A stretch of 64,000 nucleotides of DNA, taken from assembly GCA_038147395.1 (NCBI GenBank), contig JAYQTM010000001.1:1736001-1800000 (forward strand), written 5' to 3'. Source of the stretch: Eutrophovita brisbanensis (GTDB taxonomy: Bacteria > Pseudomonadota > Gammaproteobacteria > Burkholderiales > Eutrophovitaceae). Both the position numbers and the translations under genes were made by a program. The notes beneath the pieces are model-generated. The model ran no database searches, was not told the origin of the DNA, and saw only the letters and a list, made by a program, of their open reading frames with translations. Of this stretch, positions 8,834-17,893 are shown piece after piece (the first letter of the stretch is position 1; each line of letters begins with the position of its first letter).

Positions 8834-9625
8834 ATGTCGAAATTTCTAAACGTTCACAAAGATGACGCCATTGTCACGCTAACGATGAATGAACCACAGA
8901 CTCGTAACGCACTCACTGGAAACAATGCGGCTGATGAATTTGAAGAAGCATGTCACGAGATATCAAAAGACCAGCTTGTCAAAGCCGTCATTATCACGGG
9001 ATCCGGTCCAGTTTTTTCGGCTGGCGGAAATCTCAAAAACATGAAAGAAATGCTGGATGCAGATTTGTCTAGCGATGCCATTAGAGAGAGTTACAGAAAC
9101 GGTATACAAAGAATCCCTCTCGCCTTATACAACTTAGAAGTCCCGACGATTGCCGCAGTGAATGGGGCGGCGATAGGCGCTGGCTGTGATCTCGCGTGTA
9201 TGTGTGATATCCGAATCGCTTCCGTAAACGCCCAATTCGCCGAAAGTTTCGTCAAGGTCGGAATCATCCCTGGAGATGGTGGCGCTTGGTTTCTACCAAG
9301 GACAGTCGGGATGTCAAAAGCCGCTGAAATGAGCTTTACCGGAGATACGATAGATGCTGAGGAAGCGCTGAGAATTGGCTTGGTATCAAAAGTTGTTGAT
9401 CCCGAGAATCTCATGCGCGAAGCCATTGAACTCGCCTCAAGAATTGCCTCAAATCCAGGTATGGTCCTGAGGATGACAAAAAGGCTTTTGAGAGAGGGAC
9501 AAAGGCAGGATCTACCCAGCCTACTCGAGCTTTCTGCAAACCTTCAATCAATTGCACACAAAACATCCGATCACAGGGAGGCGGTTAACGCCTTCTTAGA
9601 AAAACGAAAACCAAAATTTTCCTGA
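8834..9625 (+). CDS. Enoyl-CoA hydratase/isomerase family protein (crotonase)
   Basis: 263 residues, standard crotonase length. The oxyanion-hole segments are visible as SAGGNLKNM and NGAAIGAGCDLACMCDIRIA. In the active-site stretch FAESFVKVGIIPGDGGAWFLPR the position of the first catalytic Glu of classical hydratases appears to be Phe. An Asp lies in the following GDGG turn, as in phenylacetate-type and isomerase-type relatives. A GAGGGAC ribosome site precedes the ATG. By position it hydrates or isomerises the enoyl-CoA made by the preceding dehydrogenase pair. The exact chemistry is uncertain. Confidence 0.85.
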   Translation: MSKFLNVHKDDAIVTLTMNEPQTRNALTGNNAADEFEEACHEISKDQLVKAVIITGSGPVFSAGGNLKNMKEMLDADLSSDAIRESYRNGIQRIPLALYNLEVPTIAAVNGAAIGAGCDLACMCDIRIASVNAQFAESFVKVGIIPGDGGAWFLPRTVGMSKAAEMSFTGDTIDAEEALRIGLVSKVVDPENLMREAIELASRIASNPGMVLRMTKRLLREGQRQDLPSLLELSANLQSIAHKTSDHREAVNAFLEKRKPKFS

Positions 9626-9802
9626 TAACGCTCCTGCGGCGTATTGGCTCTACAAAGTAACAGCCAGAGAATTTCTTTGGACAAAAGTGATCTAGACGAT
9701 GTAGGATCTAGGGATACTTTGAGATCACCAACTTCGACTCAAGCATCCAAAAGATCTTTCAGTCAAACTGGTGCCTAACGAACAACCAAACAGGAAAATA
9801 CC

Positions 9803-10129
9803 GTGCCAGAGTTTCAATTAGAACATGTGAACATCCCCTCGAAAGACCCTCACCAACTAGCGAATTGGTATGCCCAGACGTTCGGCCTCACCGCCGATAA
9901 GCACATTGTCAGAGGCGACGGAGTGCTTATCGCATTTCAGCAAGGAGAACCAATCAATCGGCCAGACGTATTACACATCGGTTTTAAGGTTGATGACATG
10001 TCCAAACTGAACGAATGGTTCGAAAAATTCGAAAACGCCCAACTCAAAACCGGACCCGAGTTTACTTCCTTTCAGGTCATGGACCCAGAGGGTAATTGCG
10101 TAGAAATTTATACCCGAAACTCGAACTAG
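9803..10129 (+). CDS. VOC family (glyoxalase/dioxygenase fold) protein
   Basis: A 108-residue single-unit vicinal oxygen chelate protein with a GTG start after an AGGAAAA ribosome site. Likely metal ligands are the His in LEHVNI, the His in VLHIGFKV and the Glu in CVEIYTR near the C-terminus. WYAQTFGL is the common first helix. It is too small to be an extradiol dioxygenase and may be a lyase, an isomerase or a binding protein. A 177-base gap before it holds nothing I recognise. No substrate can be assigned. Confidence 0.75.
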   Translation: MPEFQLEHVNIPSKDPHQLANWYAQTFGLTADKHIVRGDGVLIAFQQGEPINRPDVLHIGFKVDDMSKLNEWFEKFENAQLKTGPEFTSFQVMDPEGNCVEIYTRNSN

Positions 10130-10147
10130 GAGGCTGTTTCGCGTAAA

Positions 10148-10191
10148 GCAAGCTCTAGCTTGCAAAACCCCTCTAGGTTTTAATAAAAACC
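10148..10191 (+). promoter_or_regulatory. Cluster of hairpins ahead of the ketopantoate-reductase-like gene
   Basis: GCAAGCT/AGCTTGC form one hairpin at 10148-10163. AAAACC (10164-10169) can pair with GGTTTT (10176-10181), and the same GGTTTT can instead pair with a second AAAACC (10186-10191). The last two hairpins exclude each other, as in attenuators. No leader peptide or known riboswitch consensus is seen. It may simply be an inefficient intra-operon terminator. Confidence 0.3.
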
Positions 10192-10209
10192 ATTCAGGAA
10201 CAATCGATC

Positions 10210-11136
10210 ATGAAAATCGCTATTTTAGGTTGCGGCGCGATGGGTAGCGTTTACGCTGCCTTACTGGCAGACGCGGGTCACGACGTGTGGGCCATTGATT
10301 CTTGGCAAGATCATATCGACGCCATGCGACGCAATGGACTTCGGCTAGAGGGCGCATCTGGCTCCCGAACAGTCAAACTAAATGCCACGTCAAACACTGA
10401 GGAAGTAGGTCAATGTGATCTGGTCATCATTGCGACAAAAGCGATGCACGTTGAAGCAGCCTCGAAGTCTGCGCTTTGCTTGGTTGGTGAACACACGTCA
10501 GTCCTATCAATTCAAAACGGTCTCGGAGGCCCAGACACAGCGGCCGACATTCTCGGAAAAGATAAGGTCCTCGTAGGTGTGGTCGGAGGTTTTGGTGCAT
10601 CGATCAAAGAGCCTGGCTTCGCGCACCACAATGGATGGGAGTTGGTCAGACTTGGAGAGTTCTCCGGGCCCGTGACACAAAGACTGGAAAATATTGCGGA
10701 CACGTGGAAGTCCGGCGGCTTCCGAGTGGAGTGTTTTGATGACATCGATCAGTTAATCTGGGAGAAACTGATATGTAATGTCTGTTTTTCGGGTACATGT
10801 ACAGTAACTGGATTGACGATAGGCGAAGTGATGGATAATACCCATGCATGGATATGCGCATCAAACTGTGCGCTTGAAGCGTACAACGTCGCGATTGCGA
10901 AAAAGATCAATGTGCGCATTGATGATCCAATTGAATATGTTAGAAACTTTGGATCTAAGATTCCAAAAGCAAAGCCCTCGATGCTGCTCGACCATATCGC
11001 CGGCAGAATGTCGGAAATTGATGCCATCAATGGCGCGATCCCTGTCGCTGGATCTGATGTGGACGTATCAGCGCCATTTAATACAGCGATCAGTGCATTA
11101 GTCAGAAATAAAGAAACTCAGATGGGCGTTCGCTAG
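10210..11136 (+). CDS. 2-dehydropantoate 2-reductase family oxidoreductase (PanE/ApbA-like)
   Basis: 308 residues with the NADP-binding start MKIAILGCGAMGSVYAALLADAGHDV. The catalytic Lys region is IDQLIWEKLICNVCFSG, where the family has a WxK segment followed by Asn. The C-terminal part has KAKPSMLLDHIAGRMSEIDAINGAI, matching the usual substrate-binding helix with its SM, D and E-D-N pattern. In this catabolic run it more likely reduces another 2-oxoacid or oxidises a 2-hydroxyacid than makes pantoate, which is inference from context. Confidence 0.82.
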   Translation: MKIAILGCGAMGSVYAALLADAGHDVWAIDSWQDHIDAMRRNGLRLEGASGSRTVKLNATSNTEEVGQCDLVIIATKAMHVEAASKSALCLVGEHTSVLSIQNGLGGPDTAADILGKDKVLVGVVGGFGASIKEPGFAHHNGWELVRLGEFSGPVTQRLENIADTWKSGGFRVECFDDIDQLIWEKLICNVCFSGTCTVTGLTIGEVMDNTHAWICASNCALEAYNVAIAKKINVRIDDPIEYVRNFGSKIPKAKPSMLLDHIAGRMSEIDAINGAIPVAGSDVDVSAPFNTAISALVRNKETQMGVR

Positions 11137-11170
11137 GACGTCTGTTGTTTAAATATCAAGGGAGCGTGGT

Positions 11171-12649
11171 ATGGAAAAATTTAAGATGTATATCGATGGT
11201 GAATTCGTCGAAGCAAGCAGTGGCAAATGGTTCGACAGTTTTGATCCGTTTACTGGAAAGGTTTGGTCGCAAGTTGCAGAAGGTGGGCCTGAAGATGTTG
11301 ACCGTGCGGTACAAGCAGCGCACCGAGCATTCACCACCGGAGAATGGCCTGAGCTCACCGCAAGTCAAAGAGGTATGCTCGTTCACCGCCTGGGAGACCT
11401 GATCGCACGAGATGCAAAAAAATTAGCCGAGTTCGAAGTTCAAGACAACGGTAAACTGATTGCTGAAATGCAGGGGCAGGTCAATTACGTACCCCAGTGG
11501 TACTACTACTTTGGTGGTCTTGCAGACAAAATCGAAGGCTCAGTTATCCCTTTGGATAAGAAAGGCTACTTCAACTTCACGCGACATGAGCCCTTAGGCG
11601 TCGTCGCTGCGATCACAGCTTGGAACTCGCCTCTGCTCCTTTTGGCATGGAAATTAGCCCCAGCACTGGCTGCTGGCTGTACAGTTGTCATCAAGCCATC
11701 GGAATTCACCTCAGCATCGACATTAGAATTCGTGAAATTAGTCGAAGAAGCAGGGTTTCCGAAAGGTGTCGTCAACGTGGTCACTGGATTTGGTAAAGAT
11801 GTTGGATCTCCGTTAACCACGCACCCACTCGTACGTAAAGTTGCGTTTACTGGATCTGATGCGACGGGTCGAGCGATTAACGAAGTAGCGGCTAAAACAT
11901 TTAAACGTGTCACTCTAGAACTTGGAGGGAAATCACCGAATATCGTTTTTGATGACGCGAATATTGAAGATGCTGTCAACGGTGCTGTTTCAGGAATTTT
12001 TGCGGCAACCGGACAGACGTGTATCGCTGGCTCGAGACTTTTATTACAAGAATCAATTCATGATGAATTCATGGAAAAGTTGATCGCCCTTGCGAAAACC
12101 GCTCGAATGGGAAACCCAATGAGTATGGACACACAGGTTGGCCCAATCACAACCAGGCCTCAGTATGAGAAGGTCCTCAGCTACATCGATGTCGCAAAAA
12201 CCGAGGGGGCAAACCTCGCACTCGGCGGAGCCCCTGCGACGAGACCAGAATGTGGTGATGGGTGGTTTGTCGAACCGACAGTCTTCACTGGCGTGACGAA
12301 TGACATGCGTATTGCTCAAGAGGAGGTATTTGGCCCCGTACTTTCGGTCATTAAATTTAAGGATGAAGAGGAAGCGGTAAAAATAGCGAACGATATTCGT
12401 TTTGGTCTTGGTTCTGGGGTTTGGACGAGCGATATCGGCAGAGCGATTCGAATGTCCGAGAAAATCCAGGCAGGCACAGTGTGGGTTAATACATACCGAG
12501 CTGTCAGCTACATGTCACCATTCGGAGGTTACAAGGACTCAGGTGTCGGTCGCGAGAGTGGCATTGAAGCGATTTATCAGTATCTGCAAACAAAGAGTGT
12601 TTGGATCAATACCGGCGCTAAGACCGGAAATCCTTTCGTTCTCAAATAA
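11171..12649 (+). CDS. NAD(P)-dependent aldehyde dehydrogenase
   Basis: 492 residues, full length. Key residues are in place: Asn152 in AITAWNSPL, Lys175 in VIKPSE, Glu250 in TLELGGKSPN and the nucleophile Cys284 in GQTCIAGSR. It oxidises an aldehyde to a carboxylate in the cytoplasm. It is followed 29 bases later by a zinc alcohol dehydrogenase, so the pair can convert an alcohol through an aldehyde to an acid. The C-terminus GYKDSGVGRESG and the Lys-Ser-Val-Trp tail are typical. The natural aldehyde cannot be inferred. Confidence 0.92.
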   Translation: MEKFKMYIDGEFVEASSGKWFDSFDPFTGKVWSQVAEGGPEDVDRAVQAAHRAFTTGEWPELTASQRGMLVHRLGDLIARDAKKLAEFEVQDNGKLIAEMQGQVNYVPQWYYYFGGLADKIEGSVIPLDKKGYFNFTRHEPLGVVAAITAWNSPLLLLAWKLAPALAAGCTVVIKPSEFTSASTLEFVKLVEEAGFPKGVVNVVTGFGKDVGSPLTTHPLVRKVAFTGSDATGRAINEVAAKTFKRVTLELGGKSPNIVFDDANIEDAVNGAVSGIFAATGQTCIAGSRLLLQESIHDEFMEKLIALAKTARMGNPMSMDTQVGPITTRPQYEKVLSYIDVAKTEGANLALGGAPATRPECGDGWFVEPTVFTGVTNDMRIAQEEVFGPVLSVIKFKDEEEAVKIANDIRFGLGSGVWTSDIGRAIRMSEKIQAGTVWVNTYRAVSYMSPFGGYKDSGVGRESGIEAIYQYLQTKSVWINTGAKTGNPFVLK

Positions 12650-12678
12650 ACCACGATTAATACTTTAGGGAGTCACTC

Positions 12679-13731
12679 ATGAAAGGCGTTGTTTTTCCAG
12701 GAAGTCGAAAATTAGATATCTTAGATTTTCCAGATCCAACACCGGGACCTGGAGAGGTCGTTCTTGAAATCAAAGCATCCGGGATGTGTGGTAGTGATCT
12801 TAAGTTCTACCGAGCTGAGGGCGGCGCATCATCACTTGGATTGGGCGACCTGGACGGCCCCATTATCGCAGGGCACGAGCCCTGTGGTGTCGTCGTAGCG
12901 GTAGGTGAAGGCGTTCCCGGCAATGTTGCGAAAGAAGGTATGCGAGTCATGCAGCATCACTACCGCGGTTGTGGGTCCTGCGAACACTGCTCCACCGGTT
13001 GGATGCAATTATGTGTGGACGGCGTGAAAGAGGTCTACGGGGCAACTGGACACGGCGCTCATGCAAAGTATATGAAATGCCCTGCTCGCACACTCGTGGC
13101 TCTTCCGGAGGAGTTATCCTTTAAGGCCGGAGCAGCGATTTCATGCGGCACTGGTACTGCCTGGGGGGCGCTTCAGCGGCTCGAATTGATGGGAGATCAA
13201 ACGATCGCTGTATTTGGTCAAGGCCCCGTGGGACTCTCCGCCACGCTACTCGCATCACAAATGGGCGCTCGAGTCATCGCACTCGATACCAGCGAAGAAC
13301 GTCTCCAGCGAGCCAAAGATTTTGGTGCGGACGTACTCATCAATCCCGCGAGTGGCGGTGATGTGGTTCAAGCGATTCGCGATGCAACGCACGGCCGTGG
13401 AGCCCACGCATCTCTTGATTGCTCATCTGCGCCTGTAGCAAGAACTCAGGCAGTCCAATGTGTGCGGACCTGGGGTAAAGCCTGCTTCGTGGGCGAGGGT
13501 GACATCGTCACATTAAACGTCAGTAATGATATGTTGAGAAGACAGGTCACAATTATTGGCTCCTGGACATTTTCAACCGTTGGGCAAGCAAAGTGTGCCG
13601 AATATGTTGCCGACAAAGAGATTTCTTTGGACGCTCTCTTCACGCATGAGTGGAAGCTAGACCAAGCCAAAGAGGCCTACGAACTTTTTGATTCTCAGAC
13701 AACCGGCAAGGGTGTCATCATCCCATCGTAA
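12679..13731 (+). CDS. Zinc-dependent alcohol dehydrogenase
   Basis: 350 residues with both zinc sites. Catalytic ligands are Cys37 (GMCGSD) and His66-Glu67 (AGHEP). The structural zinc cysteines are Cys98, Cys101, Cys104 and Cys112 in CGSCEHCSTGWMQLC. The NAD fold begins at VFGQGPVGLSATLLA. A GGGAG ribosome site precedes the ATG. It sits directly between an aldehyde dehydrogenase and a dehalogenase-like hydrolase. It could oxidise a hydroxylated product of that hydrolase, but the relation is only positional. The stop is immediately followed by the next gene's start. Confidence 0.9.
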   Translation: MKGVVFPGSRKLDILDFPDPTPGPGEVVLEIKASGMCGSDLKFYRAEGGASSLGLGDLDGPIIAGHEPCGVVVAVGEGVPGNVAKEGMRVMQHHYRGCGSCEHCSTGWMQLCVDGVKEVYGATGHGAHAKYMKCPARTLVALPEELSFKAGAAISCGTGTAWGALQRLELMGDQTIAVFGQGPVGLSATLLASQMGARVIALDTSEERLQRAKDFGADVLINPASGGDVVQAIRDATHGRGAHASLDCSSAPVARTQAVQCVRTWGKACFVGEGDIVTLNVSNDMLRRQVTIIGSWTFSTVGQAKCAEYVADKEISLDALFTHEWKLDQAKEAYELFDSQTTGKGVIIPS

Positions 13732-14622
13732 GTGACGCGCACATCAATGTTCGAGGAGTTCTCACTTAAGACAATCAAGTTAGGTCGCAACGAAATTCGT
13801 TCAAGAATTGGGGGGGAAGGACCTCCCCTCCTTCTTTTGCACGGCAATCCTCAAACACATGTGATGTGGCATGCCGTTGCACCAAAACTTAGCGAACATT
13901 TCACCGTCGTCGCTACTGACCTTACTGGATACGGCGAGAGCTATAAGCCTGAATCGACACCAGATCACGAGTCATTCAGTAAACGCGCGATGGCTCTCGA
14001 TCAAATCGAGGTCATGAAACAGTTGGGATTTGAACGCTTCGCGGTTGCAGGACACGACCGTGGCGGACGAGTTGCGTACCGAATGGCCTTAGATCATCCA
14101 TCAGTGGTATCGAAACTGGCTGTCCTCGATATCATCCCTACTCTTGAATCGTTTCAACGATCCAATACTGAATTTGGCCTGGGATACTATCACTGGTTTT
14201 TTCTTGCTCAACCAAGCCCATTGCCGGAGACATTGATTAATCATGATCCAGAGTGGTTTTGGCGCTGGCACACGAATCGTGTGCCAAGAAAATTTTTCAC
14301 AGAGGAGGCGATAGAGGATTATTTACGGTGCTTTAAAAACCCGGAGACAGTGCGATCCATTTGTGAGGACTACCGTGCCGGAATTGCGATTGATTGCGAA
14401 CACGATCTTGAGGACCAAAAAAACAACAATAAAATCGTATGTCCTGTCCTCGCCCTTTGGGGCAAGCAAGCCAAACTAGAACAATGGTATGACACATTAT
14501 CCATTTGGAGAAAATGGGCAAACAATGTCGACGGCTTTGGCATCGACTGCGGACACTACCTTGCCGAAGAGGAACCAGCGCAAACGGCCGAAGCGTTATT
14601 GAGTTTTTTTAACGGAAGTTAA
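13732..14622 (+). CDS. Alpha/beta hydrolase with fluoroacetate (haloacetate) dehalogenase active-site set
   Basis: 296 residues from a GTG directly after the previous stop; an ATG at 13747 is an alternative. Residues: HGNP at 37-40, nucleophile Asp109 in GHDRGGR with Arg110 and Arg113, relay Asp133 in AVLDIIPT, His154-Trp155 in YYHWFF, Tyr253 in QWYDTL and His275 in CGHYL. Characterised fluoroacetate dehalogenases use Asp, two Arg for the carboxylate, and His-Trp-Tyr for the halide, and all of these are present at near-identical numbering. It probably hydrolyses a 2-haloacid such as fluoroacetate to the 2-hydroxyacid. Activity on other esters or epoxides remains possible. Confidence 0.83.
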   Translation: MTRTSMFEEFSLKTIKLGRNEIRSRIGGEGPPLLLLHGNPQTHVMWHAVAPKLSEHFTVVATDLTGYGESYKPESTPDHESFSKRAMALDQIEVMKQLGFERFAVAGHDRGGRVAYRMALDHPSVVSKLAVLDIIPTLESFQRSNTEFGLGYYHWFFLAQPSPLPETLINHDPEWFWRWHTNRVPRKFFTEEAIEDYLRCFKNPETVRSICEDYRAGIAIDCEHDLEDQKNNNKIVCPVLALWGKQAKLEQWYDTLSIWRKWANNVDGFGIDCGHYLAEEEPAQTAEALLSFFNGS

Positions 14623-14638
14623 CCGCACACTCGATACG

Positions 14639-15487
14639 ATGAATATTGAACACCGATATTTTTCCTCTGACGACATTCGATTACACTTTGTGACGGGCGG
14701 GTCAGGTTTCCCAATCGTCCTGCTGCACGGATGGCCACAAAGTTGGCACTGCTGGCACAAAATTCTGCCCGAACTGTCTGAACAATATTCGTTTATCGCG
14801 CCGGATTTACGCGGGCTTGGTGATTCGTCGAGACCTTTAAGTGGCTATGACAAAGCGACCATCGCTGAGGATATTCGAAAACTCATTCACGAGCATCTAG
14901 GCATAAAAGAATATTTTCTCATTGCTCATGATTGGGGTGGACCAGTCGCGTTCGTACTGGCCTCGAAATATCCCGATCACGTCAAAAAGCTTGTGATGCT
15001 TGACACCGCGGTCCCCGGCGACGGGAGCGGGACCTTCTCTCAAAATGGACGTCGATGGCACCATGCTTTTCATCAAACACCAGATCTTCCTGAGTCACTC
15101 ATCGCTGGTCGTGAGAAGACATACTTTGGGTGGTTCTACGACAACTACGGATACCAACCAGGGGCGATATCGAAGGAAGACCAACAAGAGTACCTACGCA
15201 CATACACGAAACCGGGGGCGCTGAGGTCGGGATTTGCTTACTACCGGGCGTTAGATCAAGACGTGGCGCACAACATGGAGTTAATCAAAAAAAATGGGAA
15301 ATTAACCATGCCCGTTCTAGCACTAGGGGGAGGCAGTGCATTTGGCAGAGGGGGTGAAACGCTCGAGTCACTGACGCGAGTAAGTCTCAATGTCAGAGGT
15401 GGTGTCATCCACGAGTGTGGACATTGGATACAAGAGGAAAAACCGAAGGAGGTGTTATCTCACGTCCTTCCGTTTTTAGCAGAGTAA
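14639..15487 (+). CDS. Alpha/beta hydrolase, epoxide-hydrolase-like
   Basis: 282 residues. It shows HGWPQSWHCWHKILPEL (oxyanion region), the nucleophile elbow AHDWGGPVAF with Asp as nucleophile, LVMLDTAVPG, and a terminal His in HECGHWIQEEKP. This arrangement is typical of soluble epoxide hydrolases and related dehalogenases. It lacks the DRGGR and HWFF signatures of the neighbouring dehalogenase. It is the last gene of the plus-strand run and ends 17 bases before a convergent SDR gene, with no clear terminator between them. It may act on an epoxide or lactone intermediate. Confidence 0.8.
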   Translation: MNIEHRYFSSDDIRLHFVTGGSGFPIVLLHGWPQSWHCWHKILPELSEQYSFIAPDLRGLGDSSRPLSGYDKATIAEDIRKLIHEHLGIKEYFLIAHDWGGPVAFVLASKYPDHVKKLVMLDTAVPGDGSGTFSQNGRRWHHAFHQTPDLPESLIAGREKTYFGWFYDNYGYQPGAISKEDQQEYLRTYTKPGALRSGFAYYRALDQDVAHNMELIKKNGKLTMPVLALGGGSAFGRGGETLESLTRVSLNVRGGVIHECGHWIQEEKPKEVLSHVLPFLAE

Positions 15488-15503
15488 CGCAGCATAAATC
15501 AGA

Positions 15504-16274
15504 CTATTGAGCAGTCCAGCCACCGTCAACGATTAGATGAGTTCCGGTGACCATCGATGCAGCGGATGATGCGAGATAAACTGCCGCTGCCGCAACATCC
15601 TCAAGCGACGCCAAACGACCCAGTGGAATTCTCGAAGTCACGAACTCCCTTTTTTCCGGTGTATCCACAATCCGTTTCACCATGGGGGTCTCGGAAAAAG
15701 TGGGGCCAATGCTATTCACTCGGATATTTTGCGGCGCTAACTCTACGGCCATTGCCTTAGTCATTCCCTCGACAGCATGCTTTGTCATACAGTAGACCGT
15801 TCTATTTGGTGATCCCACATGTCCCATCTGCGAAGACATGTTGATGACACTTGCCCCGATCTGTGCGAGCTCAGGCGATGACAACATTTTTTTAACAGCG
15901 GCCTGAGCAACGACAAAACATGCTCTCACATTGAGATCCAACATGTAGTTCAAATGCTCGTCAGTGACATCGGTGAAAGGCTCCGGAAAATTCGTCCCAG
16001 CGTTGTTGACCAAGATATCTAGACGTTTCAGACTGGATATTTCACGTCTGACGTGACTGTCGTCGGTGACATCGCACACCACCGTCGTGGATTTCCCTCC
16101 AGCGTTACGAATGATCTCGGCCGTCTCGTCCAAATATTTTTCCGTACGGCCCAACAATACAACTTCGGCGCCAGCTTGAGCATAAGCCTGAGCAACAGCG
16201 CTACCCAGACCCTGTCCTGCTCCAGTCACCAGCGCAACACGCCCATCGAGACGAAATGAAGACATTGAAAACAT
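15504..16274 (-). CDS. Short-chain dehydrogenase/reductase (SDR)
   Basis: About 256 residues from the ATG at 16274. The frame extends to 16334, but that start would overlap the symporter gene and adds a basic, non-SDR extension. Motifs: TGAGQGLG cofactor loop, NNAG, Ser in NMSSQMG, and the catalytic Tyr-Lys in VYCMTKHAVEGM. The C-terminus ends in LIVDGGW as in 3-oxoacyl reductase-like members. It follows the sodium symporter in the same direction with about 43 bases between, so it probably acts on an imported compound or a product of it. Substrate unknown. Confidence 0.86.
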   Translation of the reverse strand: MFSMSSFRLDGRVALVTGAGQGLGSAVAQAYAQAGAEVVLLGRTEKYLDETAEIIRNAGGKSTTVVCDVTDDSHVRREISSLKRLDILVNNAGTNFPEPFTDVTDEHLNYMLDLNVRACFVVAQAAVKKMLSSPELAQIGASVINMSSQMGHVGSPNRTVYCMTKHAVEGMTKAMAVELAPQNIRVNSIGPTFSETPMVKRIVDTPEKREFVTSRIPLGRLASLEDVAAAAVYLASSAASMVTGTHLIVDGGWTAQ

Positions 16275-16317
16275 CGAGCTCTTGCGTCCTCGTTTCGTCC
16301 CGTTGGTATGACGTCGC

Positions 16318-17835
16318 TTAGGCGGCTTTTCCAAACATGCTATTCACGTGGTCCTCGGGTAGCGGTTTTGTCATCACACTGACCACGACCATCACGATTG
16401 CAGCTGCGATGATGCAGAGCCCCGCTAAGGTGAATGGATTGGTGTAAGGCGTTTCCATGATAAGTCGGCAATAGATCGTACTTGAACCATACCCAATGAC
16501 GCCAACACAGAAGGAGGCGATCGCACCAGCCTTCGTCGCCCTTTTCCATAGTGAACCAATCACCAGTGGGCCGGTTGCCCCAGCAAGAATTCCACCGATA
16601 CCGATCCACAACAGAACAGCAAGGAACTTAGGTGGATTCCAAGCGAGGTAACACGCAACAACCCCGACGAGAACAATCGATACCCTTGAGATATTGAGTG
16701 CAATACGCTCGATCTGCTCCTTAGATTTGTTTTTATGAACGATCGGCGCAAAAGTCTTCTTGTAAAGATCGTTACTAAAGATCACTGCGATCGAAATAAA
16801 CAAGCCATCAGAGGTCGACATGATCGCTGACAGCACACCAACACCGAGCATCCCTGCAATGAATGGCGGGAACAACTGAGTAAAGAGCACCGGTATTGCA
16901 GCATCAGGCCTGATCTCAGCGCCAAACAAAGCTCGGGCGTGCAATCCGCCCAAAACCGTGAACCCGAGTATTGATCCGACCGGAATCGCGATCAATAGGA
17001 AAGTACGGATTTGCTTTGGCTCCTTGAGTGCAAAGGCTAATTTCCCGATGTGGGGATTCATCGCAAAAGGAATATGCGCGATAAAGATGAGAAGGACGAG
17101 CCAGAAACTACCGAATAAAAGGTCTCCCTCCCTGAAATAATTATCCCACCCTAAACTTGGATCTTGTACGACTAGGGCTTCATTGATCACCGCAGGCCCA
17201 ACGCCCTCAAAACCGACAGCCAAAATAAACATGGCGGCGATTAACAGCGCGATGAATACCATCATCGCTCCTTGAATACCATCAGTGATGATATCCGCAT
17301 GGGAACCACCCATGGTGATGTACAGGGCAATCACACCGACACTAAATAAGATGCCTGTTTGATACTTAAGCCCCAAAAGCACTTCGAAAATGGTCGCAGC
17401 AGCAACAATCTGTGCCGCGATGTAATAAACAAGCAGCAGCGAGACCAAGGCAAACGCAATTCGTAGAAAATTACTTTGATACCGTTGCCCCATAAATTCT
17501 GGTAGCGAATTAGAGCGGAACCGATCACCGGCTCTTTTGATCAATTTGATCGCCAAAATCATCCCGATATAAATCGCGATGGGATAGGTCGCTGGGTACC
17601 AGGTCGCTGCGAAACCTTTAGAGAAGGCCATACCCGGCAGACTCATGAAAGTCGCTCCACTCGCAATCGTTGCCGCAAACGCAAACGCCAACGTGACGGG
17701 ACCGTACGCGCCACGCGCAACCGCGAAATCCTCATCGCTTTTGGTCTTTTTCATCCCGTACACACCGATACCAACGAATAGCGTAAGGAAAACCGCTATC
17801 CAGCCCCATCCCCACATTCCAATATTTGTGTCCAT
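16318..17835 (-). CDS. Sodium:solute symporter (SSS family)
   Basis: 505 residues with roughly thirteen hydrophobic segments, an inner-membrane importer driven by sodium or protons. The N-terminus has VYGMKKTKSDEDFAVARG. This is followed by the family core ATIASGATFMSLPGMAFSKG and LPEFMGQRYQSNFLRI, then MGGSHADIITDGIQG. Relatives import acetate, other monocarboxylates, proline or pantothenate. The C-terminal tail is LPEDHVNSMFG. A 29-residue membrane peptide gene lies 58 bases upstream on the same strand. The SDR gene follows. The substrate is probably a small carboxylate, by family and neighbourhood only. Confidence 0.9.
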   Translation of the reverse strand: MDTNIGMWGWGWIAVFLTLFVGIGVYGMKKTKSDEDFAVARGAYGPVTLAFAFAATIASGATFMSLPGMAFSKGFAATWYPATYPIAIYIGMILAIKLIKRAGDRFRSNSLPEFMGQRYQSNFLRIAFALVSLLLVYYIAAQIVAAATIFEVLLGLKYQTGILFSVGVIALYITMGGSHADIITDGIQGAMMVFIALLIAAMFILAVGFEGVGPAVINEALVVQDPSLGWDNYFREGDLLFGSFWLVLLIFIAHIPFAMNPHIGKLAFALKEPKQIRTFLLIAIPVGSILGFTVLGGLHARALFGAEIRPDAAIPVLFTQLFPPFIAGMLGVGVLSAIMSTSDGLFISIAVIFSNDLYKKTFAPIVHKNKSKEQIERIALNISRVSIVLVGVVACYLAWNPPKFLAVLLWIGIGGILAGATGPLVIGSLWKRATKAGAIASFCVGVIGYGSSTIYCRLIMETPYTNPFTLAGLCIIAAAIVMVVVSVMTKPLPEDHVNSMFGKAA

Positions 17836-17893
17836 AACTCGCCTACTTTATTTTTTTATAAACAGTTAACTTACTAAAAGGATTACTTAGGAT

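Noticed and set aside
11566..11979. 137-codon minus-strand ORF within the aldehyde dehydrogenase
   Set aside because: Antisense shadow of a conserved gene.
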